Source: ZC4RG36 sp964652205 (GTDB taxonomy: Bacteria > Chloroflexota > Anaerolineae > Aggregatilineales > Phototrophicaceae). From it: a DNA stretch of 13,014 nt. Where the stretch lies: contig CAZZAO010000140.1 in assembly GCA_964652205.1 (NCBI GenBank), positions 1 through 13,014 on the forward strand, read 5' to 3'. Positions 7,390 to 13,014 of the stretch are shown piece after piece; the first letter of the stretch is position 1; every line of letters begins with the position of its first letter. The notes below the pieces were generated by a model. It did not search any database. It was not told the DNA's origin and was given only the letters and a program-made list of their open reading frames with translations. A program made the translations under genes and the position numbers.

Positions 7390-9135
7390 TTGGCTGCCCT
7401 AGCTTCTGAACGCCCCGAAGCGAATTTACGCTGGCTGTGGGGATTTGTTGCGGGTCATCGCCGCGCGGCCTGCGGGATGCTCTCCGGCGTCACGACTGCC
7501 TTGCAACCGTTTCTGATCGGCATCATCATTGACCACATCAGTCACGGGCCGAACATGGTCGTCATCCTCGACGATCTTCTGCTGATGATCGGGCTGGCTA
7601 TCATTGGCGTTATTTCCTTCTATGGTCAGCGTAACTACAGCGGCGAAATCGCCTATATGGTCAGTTATGACATCCGCGAAACGCTGTTCAAGAATCTGCT
7701 GACGCTCGATCAGGGCTTCTACCACCACTACCCGGTCGGCGACCTGATCTCGCGGATGTACACCGACATCGACATGGTCTGGCGGCTGCTGGCACTCGCC
7801 TTCAACCAGTTCGGCAGCGCCATGCTGACCGTGATCGTCGCTTTCGTGCTGCTTGCCCTCATCAACCTGCCGCTGACGCTCATCGTCTTCGCCGTGCTGA
7901 CCGTCTCGACCTCGTTCCAGATTCGCGCCGGGCTGGCGCTGGTGCCGATGTTCGAGCAGGTGCAGGATCAGGCAGGCGTCGTCTCGGCCTTCGTGCAGGA
8001 CTCGACCAGCGGCGTCCAGACCGTCAAGACCTTCGGCAAAGAGCGCGGCGTCGCCGACGCCTTCCACGACGAAGTCATCGAATACCGCCGCCGCTGGCTG
8101 TTCTTCAAGCGCCGCAATGAGCCGGTCGGGATGCTGCCGAACATGATTAGTGAAGCCACCACCGGCATCGTCGTCCTGTTCGGCGGCGTGCTGGCCGTCA
8201 ACGGCACGCTGACACTCGGTAACTTCGCCCAGTTCCTGATGTTCCTCGGCCTGATCGGCACGGTGCTGCTTCAGCTCGGCACGACCTACCAGCGGCTCCA
8301 GCAGACACGCGGCGCGCTCCTGCGCCTGACGCCCCTGCTCCAGCCTGCCGAAATCCGCAGCACCGACCACGCAGTTCCGCTGCCCAGGGCGCACGGCGAC
8401 ATCTGCTACCAGAATGTCAGCCTGATGATGGACGACGAATGGCTGCTGCGCGATATCTCGCTGGAGATCAAGGCCGGATCGGTCGTGGCCTTCGTCGGCC
8501 CGACCGGCTGCGGTAAAACGCTGCTCGTCAGTCTGCTGGCGCGCGTCATCGACGCTACCAGAGGCAGCGTCCTGATCGACGGCGTTGATGTGCGCGAACT
8601 GCGCCTCGAAGACCTGCGCTCGGCCATTGCCTACGTCCCGCAATCGACCTTCCTGTTCAGTCAGGCATTGCACGAGAACGTCCGCATGGGTCAGGAACAC
8701 GTCAGCGACAAAGACCTCGACCGCGCCATTCACATTGCCCGTGTCAGCAACGACTTGCAGCAGCTCCCTGAAGGGTTGGAAACGCGGGTTGGCGAGCGCG
8801 GCGTGATGCTCTCCGGCGGCCAGAAACAGCGCGTCGCCATTGCTCGCGCGCTGGTGCGCGACCCGGCCATTCTGGTGCTGGACGACGCGTTGTCGAGCGT
8901 GGACACGCAGACCGCCGCCGAGATTCTGGCTGATCTGCGCGACGTGCTCGAAACCCGTACCAGCCTGATTATCGCGCACCGCATCGCCACCGTCAAAGAC
9001 GCCGACCGCATCATCGTCATGAATGAGGGGCGCATCGTCGAACAGGGAACGCACGGCTCATTGATTGCGGCCAACGGGCTGTATGCCCGCATGGTCGACC
9101 GCGAATTACGAGGCGACCATGACGGCGAAAGCTGA
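7390..9135 (+). CDS. ABC exporter half-transporter, degenerate-site subunit
   Basis: This 581-residue protein is a type IV (B-family) ABC exporter subunit with an N-terminal membrane domain of about six segments (roughly residues 25-300) fused to a nucleotide-binding domain (about 340-575). The Walker A GPTGCGKT is at 370-377, the Q-loop is in YVPQSTFLFS, the signature LSGGQ is at 474-478, Walker B is LVLDDALSSVD and the switch His is H530 in IIAHRIATV. The catalytic Glu after Walker B is replaced by Asp (D499), which marks the low-activity site of heterodimeric exporters. The start is TTG 7390: no in-frame ATG or GTG lies nearby upstream, AAGAGG at 7372-7377 is about 12 bases away, and the first internal ATG would cut the first membrane segment. 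It overlaps the next gene by 17 bases. The exported substrate cannot be told; drugs, lipids or peptides are all possible. Confidence 0.92.
   Translation: MAALASERPEANLRWLWGFVAGHRRAACGMLSGVTTALQPFLIGIIIDHISHGPNMVVILDDLLLMIGLAIIGVISFYGQRNYSGEIAYMVSYDIRETLFKNLLTLDQGFYHHYPVGDLISRMYTDIDMVWRLLALAFNQFGSAMLTVIVAFVLLALINLPLTLIVFAVLTVSTSFQIRAGLALVPMFEQVQDQAGVVSAFVQDSTSGVQTVKTFGKERGVADAFHDEVIEYRRRWLFFKRRNEPVGMLPNMISEATTGIVVLFGGVLAVNGTLTLGNFAQFLMFLGLIGTVLLQLGTTYQRLQQTRGALLRLTPLLQPAEIRSTDHAVPLPRAHGDICYQNVSLMMDDEWLLRDISLEIKAGSVVAFVGPTGCGKTLLVSLLARVIDATRGSVLIDGVDVRELRLEDLRSAIAYVPQSTFLFSQALHENVRMGQEHVSDKDLDRAIHIARVSNDLQQLPEGLETRVGERGVMLSGGQKQRVAIARALVRDPAILVLDDALSSVDTQTAAEILADLRDVLETRTSLIIAHRIATVKDADRIIVMNEGRIVEQGTHGSLIAANGLYARMVDRELRGDHDGES
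9110..9113 (+). promoter_or_regulatory. Shine-Dalgarno inside the first ABC gene for the second
   Basis: GAGG lies 5 bases before the ATG at 9119, within the last codons of the upstream ABC gene. It favours 9119 over an in-frame TTG at 9065. Confidence 0.6.
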
Positions 9136-10978
9136 AAAGCCCGGAAACCTTGTTACTGAAGAGATCGACTACGGCGGCGAAAGAGTCAGTGACCGTTTTC
9201 TGGTCGAGATGCTGTGGCAGTTCCTGCGCCCCTTCTGGCACAAGCTGCTGCTCGTCTTTGTCATGCTCTTCGGCGTGACGGGCCTCTCCCTGCTGCTGCC
9301 TTATCTGATTCAGCGCGCCATCGACGGCCCGATCACCAGCCACGACGTCAACGGCATGGTGCCTTACGGCATCGCCTACTTCATCATTGTTCTGGTGCTG
9401 TTTGGGCTGCGCTTCAGCCATACCTATCTGCTGCAAACCGTCGGTCAGAATGCGCTCGTCAATTTGCGCCAGTCGCTGTTCGAGCACATCCTCGAACAGG
9501 ATATGACCTTCTTCAACAACACGCCGGTCGGCCAGTTAGTGTCGCGCCTGTCCAACGACATCGACGCGCTGACTGAGCTGCTCTCGACCAGCATCGTCAT
9601 GGTCGCCAGCAACATGATTACGCTGATCGGCATCGTCATCGTCATGGTCGCGCTCAACTGGCGCTTGGCGATCATCGGCCTGAGCGTGATGCCGGTGATG
9701 GTCGTCGCCACTGTTTTCTTCAAAGGCCGCATCCGCCGATCATCGGAATTGTTTCATCAGGTGATCGCCGACTATCTCGCCTTCCTCAACGAGCAGTTCG
9801 GCGGCATGACCGTTGTTCAGCTTTTCGGGCGGCAAAGGGTCAGCAAGGCTGAATTCGACATCCTCAACACCGAATATAAAGACATCAACACCGAGATGCG
9901 TGACGCCTATACGGTCTACGCCTCATTCCTGCAAATCCTGACCACGCTTGGCTTCGCCTTCGTCCTCTACGGCGGCGGTCAGGGGATTCTGGCGCAGTGG
10001 GCGACGCTGGGGATGCTCGTCTCGTTCATCGAATATACGCGGCGCATCTTCATACCAATTCAGCAGCTTTCCGATCAATTCTCGCAGATTCAGACGGCGC
10101 TGGCCGCCGGAGAGCGAATCGCGCGGATGATGCGCGCGCAGTCGAAGATCGCCGAGCCGCAGAACGCCGAGCCGGTCAACGGCTTTCAGGGCGAAATTAG
10201 CTTTGAGCAGGTCGAGTTCAGTTACAGGCCAGGGACGCCGGTGCTGCGCGGCGTCAATTTAACCATCCCGGCGCGGCAGCGCGTCGCCATCGTCGGCGCG
10301 ACCGGCGCGGGCAAGACCTCGCTGGCTGGCCTGCTGGCGCGCTTCTACGACGTCGATAGCGGTCACGTCAGGATCGACGGCATCGACGTCCGCGACCTGA
10401 GCTTCGCCGACCTGCGCCGTTTCGTCACCGTCGTGCCGCAGAACCCTTACTGCTTCAACGGCACGATTGCCGACAACCTGCGCCTGTTCGATGACAGCGT
10501 AACGCGCGAGCAGATGGTCAAAGCGGCCAGGGTCGCCGCCGCTGCGCCGTTCATCGAGAAGCTGCCTGATAGATACGATTACGTCTTGCTGCCCGGCGGC
10601 GCGAACCTGTCGCAGGGCCAGCGCCAGCTTCTGGCGCTGGCGCGCGCGCTGATCCACAACCCCGACAGCATCCTGCTGCTGGACGAAGCGACCAGCAATA
10701 TCGACACCGAAACTGAAGAACTGATTCAAACCGGCCTCGACCGCGTCATGCAGAACCGTACCAGCCTGATTATCGCTCACCGCCTCAGCACCGTCCGCGA
10801 CGCCGACCGGATTCTGGTCATGAATCGCGGCCAGATCGTCGAGGATGGCACGCACGATCAACTACTGGCGCTCGACGGATTATACGCGCGGCTGTATCAT
10901 CGGCAGTTCGCGCAGGTCGGCATGGACGAGCATACGCCATCGGCAGAGCCGCAGCCGCGCCCGCAGGCGGCGACGTGA
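9119..10978 (+). CDS. ABC exporter half-transporter, catalytic subunit
   Basis: This 619-residue ABC exporter subunit has a charged N-terminus of about 35 residues, about six membrane segments (roughly residues 39-330) and a C-terminal nucleotide-binding domain. The Walker A GATGAGKT is at 393-400, the Q-loop is in VVPQNPYCFNG, Walker B LLLDEATSNID carries the catalytic E523, and the switch His is H554 in IIAHRLSTV. The signature is LSQGQ (497-501) rather than LSGGQ. In a heterodimer, this unusual signature would face the Asp-containing Walker B of the preceding subunit, giving one degenerate and one canonical ATP site, as known for BmrCD and TM287/288. ATG 9119 overlaps the upstream gene's end by 17 bases, so the two are co-translated, supporting equal amounts of each subunit. 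The C-terminal tail is Pro/Gln/Arg-rich. Substrate unknown. Confidence 0.93.
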   Translation: MTAKAEKPGNLVTEEIDYGGERVSDRFLVEMLWQFLRPFWHKLLLVFVMLFGVTGLSLLLPYLIQRAIDGPITSHDVNGMVPYGIAYFIIVLVLFGLRFSHTYLLQTVGQNALVNLRQSLFEHILEQDMTFFNNTPVGQLVSRLSNDIDALTELLSTSIVMVASNMITLIGIVIVMVALNWRLAIIGLSVMPVMVVATVFFKGRIRRSSELFHQVIADYLAFLNEQFGGMTVVQLFGRQRVSKAEFDILNTEYKDINTEMRDAYTVYASFLQILTTLGFAFVLYGGGQGILAQWATLGMLVSFIEYTRRIFIPIQQLSDQFSQIQTALAAGERIARMMRAQSKIAEPQNAEPVNGFQGEISFEQVEFSYRPGTPVLRGVNLTIPARQRVAIVGATGAGKTSLAGLLARFYDVDSGHVRIDGIDVRDLSFADLRRFVTVVPQNPYCFNGTIADNLRLFDDSVTREQMVKAARVAAAAPFIEKLPDRYDYVLLPGGANLSQGQRQLLALARALIHNPDSILLLDEATSNIDTETEELIQTGLDRVMQNRTSLIIAHRLSTVRDADRILVMNRGQIVEDGTHDQLLALDGLYARLYHRQFAQVGMDEHTPSAEPQPRPQAAT

Positions 10979-11123
10979 ATCACGACTATCGATCACCGCA
11001 GTAAAATCAACCGTCCTTCCATCCCGGAAGACCGCTGCTCAGGGAGTTAGCTCATCACGTCACAACCGCCTTCGTCCAGGAATTTCGCTTGCAGCCACGT
11101 TCGGAAGGCGTCCTATCTAGCCC
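10979..11123. other. Spacer between the ABC pair and truB
   Basis: These 145 bases hold no gene. The only small inverted repeat I see is CTTCC/GGAAG (11016-11020 and 11026-11030), too short to call a terminator. GGAAGG at 11103-11108 lies about 15 bases before the truB ATG, farther than a normal ribosome site. Confidence 0.4.
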
Positions 11124-11999
11124 ATGTCTGATCCTTCTGGCTTCCTCAACATCGACAAGCCGCTCGGCATGACCAGCCATGACGTCGTCGCACGGGTGCG
11201 GCGCGCTTTGCAGATCAGGAAAGTCGGCCATGCCGGGACGCTCGACCCGCTGGCGACCGGCGTGTTGATCGTCTGCGTCGGCGCGGCAACCCGCCTGAGC
11301 GAGTATGTCATGAACTCGACCAAGCGCTATCAGGCGCGCGTCCATCTCGGCCTCGAAACCGAAACTTACGACGCTGAAGGCGCGGTCGTCGCGGACAAAG
11401 ACGCCAGCCATCTCACGCAGGCCGATGTCGAACGCGCGCTGGCGGCCTTCCTCGGCCCGATTGACCAGCTTCCGCCAATCTACAGCGCCATCAAACAGGG
11501 CGGACGCAAGCTCTATCAGATCGCGCGGGCAGGCAAAACCGCCGAGCTTCAGCCGCGCCGCGTCACTATTCACGCGCTTGACGTGATCGAGTGGCAGCCG
11601 CCGTTCGTCAGCATCGCAGTGACATGCAGCGCCGGAACCTACATCCGCAGCCTCGCCCACGACCTCGGCGCGGCGCTCGACGTTGGCGGCTCGCTCAATG
11701 GCCTGATCCGCACGGCGAGCGGGCGATTCACCCTGAGCGACGCCGTCCCGCTCGATAGGCTGCTGGCAGACACCGATTGGCCGCGTCATCTGGTCACGCC
11801 GCAAACTGCGCTGACCGACTGGCCGCGAATCCGCCCCGATGCCGAGCGCGTGGCCGCCATCGAACACGGACGCGCCATTCCTGCTGCCGAGGCTGTGGAC
11901 GGCACGCTCGCGCTCGCCATCCGCCCGGACGAGTCGCTGGTGGCTGTGCTTAAGTCTTTCGGCGGACTCTGGGTTCCTGAGAAGGTCTTCTTGACCTGA
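11124..11999 (+). CDS. truB: tRNA pseudouridine(55) synthase TruB
   Basis: TruB converts U55 to pseudouridine in the T-loop of most tRNAs and also acts as a tRNA folding chaperone. The 291-residue protein opens with GFLNIDKPLGMTSHDVV and has the catalytic motif GHAGTLDPLATGVL, in which D41 is the nucleophile. Further family motifs are TKRYQARVHLG with TETYDAEG, then QLPPIYSAIKQGG with RKLY, and CSAGTYIRSLAHDLG. The C-terminal part (about 230-291) is the short extension seen in many bacterial TruB proteins. The start at ATG 11124 matches the usual family N-terminus although no good Shine-Dalgarno lies at normal spacing. It is the return of the housekeeping cluster after the monooxygenase-ABC cassette. 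Confidence 0.97.
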   Translation: MSDPSGFLNIDKPLGMTSHDVVARVRRALQIRKVGHAGTLDPLATGVLIVCVGAATRLSEYVMNSTKRYQARVHLGLETETYDAEGAVVADKDASHLTQADVERALAAFLGPIDQLPPIYSAIKQGGRKLYQIARAGKTAELQPRRVTIHALDVIEWQPPFVSIAVTCSAGTYIRSLAHDLGAALDVGGSLNGLIRTASGRFTLSDAVPLDRLLADTDWPRHLVTPQTALTDWPRIRPDAERVAAIEHGRAIPAAEAVDGTLALAIRPDESLVAVLKSFGGLWVPEKVFLT

Positions 12000-12120
12000 G
12001 TCGTCACGCCAGCGATAATTCGGACGCTCCCTCGCCCCCGGCTCTCTCGGCGGGAGCGGAGAGAAGGTTTTCTGACTTTCCCCGGCGCTCAGGTGATTCA
12101 CCTCAGGAAGCGAACTGTTC
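12000..12120. repeat. truB-ribF spacer with candidate second copy of the intergenic repeat
   Basis: The spacer holds CGCTCCC/GGGAGCG (12025-12031 and 12052-12058), a perfect 7-bp inverted repeat with a 20-base loop, in a stretch reading CCTCGCCCCCGGCTCTCTCGG and similar. On the opposite strand this aligns by eye with the element at 3691-3786 (shared CTCTCC, GCCGAGAG, GGGG and GAGGG words). A second small palindrome, AGGTGA-T-TCACCT (12091-12103), sits just before AGGAAG (12105-12110), the probable ribF ribosome site 10 bases before its ATG. Confidence 0.4.
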
Positions 12121-13014
12121 ATGCAGCACGTCAACCAACTGTCAGACATTAACCTCGCGCAGCCTTCAGTCGTGACGATTGGCGTGTTCGACGGAGTCCA
12201 TAAGGGCCATCAGCACCTGATTACGCGGCTGGTTGAGGCGGCGCACAGTACCGGCAGGCTGGCCGTCGCGCTGACATTCTACCCGCATCCCGACATCCTG
12301 CTGCGCGGGCTTCAAGGCCGCTACTATCTGACCACGCCCGACGAAAAAGCCGAGCTGCTCGGCAAGCTCGGTGTCGACGTGGTCGTAACCCAGACCTTCG
12401 ACGACACCTTTCGTCACATCCGCGCCGCCGAGTACGTCGAGGCGATGCGCCGTCACCTGCGCCTGTCGTCACTCTGGATCGGCTCCGATTTCGCTATGGG
12501 CTACCAGCGCGAAGGCAACGTCGCCTATCTGCAAGCTGCTGGAGCCGAAAAGGGCTTCACCGTCGAGGTTGTCGATCTGATTACGCAGGACACCGTCATC
12601 AGCAGCACGGCGATCCGGCAGGCGATCATGAACGGCGAAGTTGAACAGGCTGCATCGTGGCTCGGACGCTCGTACAGCGTGACCGGCGAAGTCGTCCACG
12701 GGACAAAGCGCGGGCGGTTGCTCGGCTTCCCGACCGCCAATACGGCAGTGTGGAGCGAACAGGTCCTTCCGGCCAACGGCATCTACGCCAGTCGGGCGAC
12801 GCTCGGCAGCGAGCGTTTCATGGCAGCGACCAACGTCGGCCTCGTGCCAACTTTCGACAACAAGGTTGTCACAGTCGAGCCGTACCTGCTCGACTTCGAC
12901 CGCGACATTTACGGCCAGACGTTAACCGTCACGTTCGAGAAATATCTGCGCCCGGAAGCCAAATTCGACAGCCTCGACGCGCTGATCGCCCAGATTCACC
13001 GCGATGTCGCAGTC
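12121..13014 (+). CDS. ribF: Bifunctional riboflavin kinase / FAD synthetase RibF, 3'-truncated
   Basis: RibF phosphorylates riboflavin to FMN and then adenylylates FMN to FAD. Translated from ATG 12121 there are 298 codons with no stop before the window ends; the family is about 305-320 residues, so only the last few residues are missing. The N-terminal adenylyltransferase domain has GVFDGVHKGH at residues 21-30, TFYPHPDILL, WIGSDFAMGYQREGN and ISSTAIRQAI. The C-terminal riboflavin kinase domain has VVHGTKRGRLLGFPTANT with the ATP/Mg-binding PTAN, NGIYA, NVGLVPTF, the conserved Glu in VEPYLLDF, and YGQTLTVTFEKYLRPEAKFDS near the end. RibF following TruB is a common gene order. The FAD product is the cofactor of the monooxygenase upstream, but this is probably coincidental. 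Confidence 0.95.
   Translation, partial: MQHVNQLSDINLAQPSVVTIGVFDGVHKGHQHLITRLVEAAHSTGRLAVALTFYPHPDILLRGLQGRYYLTTPDEKAELLGKLGVDVVVTQTFDDTFRHIRAAEYVEAMRRHLRLSSLWIGSDFAMGYQREGNVAYLQAAGAEKGFTVEVVDLITQDTVISSTAIRQAIMNGEVEQAASWLGRSYSVTGEVVHGTKRGRLLGFPTANTAVWSEQVLPANGIYASRATLGSERFMAATNVGLVPTFDNKVVTVEPYLLDFDRDIYGQTLTVTFEKYLRPEAKFDSLDALIAQIHRDVAV

Noticed and set aside
7426..9054. Long open frame of 542 codons on the minus strand opposite the first ABC gene
   Set aside because: It lies exactly against a well-supported ABC gene, has an unusually Asp/Gln/His-rich composition and no recognisable motif. GC-rich codon bias produces such antisense open frames.
11055..12149. 364-codon minus-strand frame opposite truB
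   Set aside because: It covers a clear truB gene and both its spacers and has no recognisable domain; treated as a shadow.

Overview
This window is a GC-rich bacterial segment in which every recognisable gene lies on the + strand. It carries the conserved transcription/translation cluster nusA - ylxR(rnpM) - infB - rbfA - nrnA (DHH phosphoesterase) - truB - ribF. nusA is cut at the left edge and ribF at the right edge. The layout, a short IF2 with a single IF2_N module, and a NusA with a long acidic/basic C-terminal extension all suggest a Chloroflexota bacterium of the Anaerolineae type. That taxonomic guess is inference and only moderately sure; no rRNA is present to fix it.

Region by region: 1-1404 is the 3' two-thirds of nusA (S1, KH1, KH2, C-terminal extension). 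1404-1688 is ylxR, joined to nusA by a TAATG stop/start overlap. 1689-1799 is the infB leader, which holds a 17-bp imperfect hairpin just before a strong Shine-Dalgarno. 1800-3605 is infB. 3606-3806 is a structured spacer that looks like a dispersed intergenic repeat. 3807-4208 is rbfA, whose poly-Asp tail overlaps the start of nrnA (4189-5196). From 5197 to 11123 the cluster is interrupted by a cassette: a group A FAD-dependent monooxygenase (5406-7076), a 313-base gap with a GC-rich hairpin and an AT-rich probable promoter area, and two overlapping ABC exporter half-transporters (7390-9135 and 9119-10978). The housekeeping series resumes with truB (11124-11999) and ribF (12121 to the end).

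How the genes work together: NusA (transcription pausing, termination and antitermination), YlxR/RnpM (RNA-binding, RNase P modulator), IF2 (start of translation), RbfA (30S maturation), NrnA (oligoribonucleotide and pAp hydrolysis), TruB (tRNA psi55) and RibF (FMN/FAD synthesis) are the usual partners of this cluster. The two ABC subunits have complementary degenerate and canonical ATP sites, so they most likely form a heterodimeric exporter. The monooxygenase and exporter may act together on small aromatic or toxic compounds, but that link is only inferred from position.

I see no CRISPR array, tRNA, rRNA, transposase, integrase or defence system. The observations most worth following up are the infB leader hairpin, the cassette inserted into the conserved cluster, the repeat-like structured spacers, and an open reading frame with no start codon that continues in frame after the monooxygenase stop.
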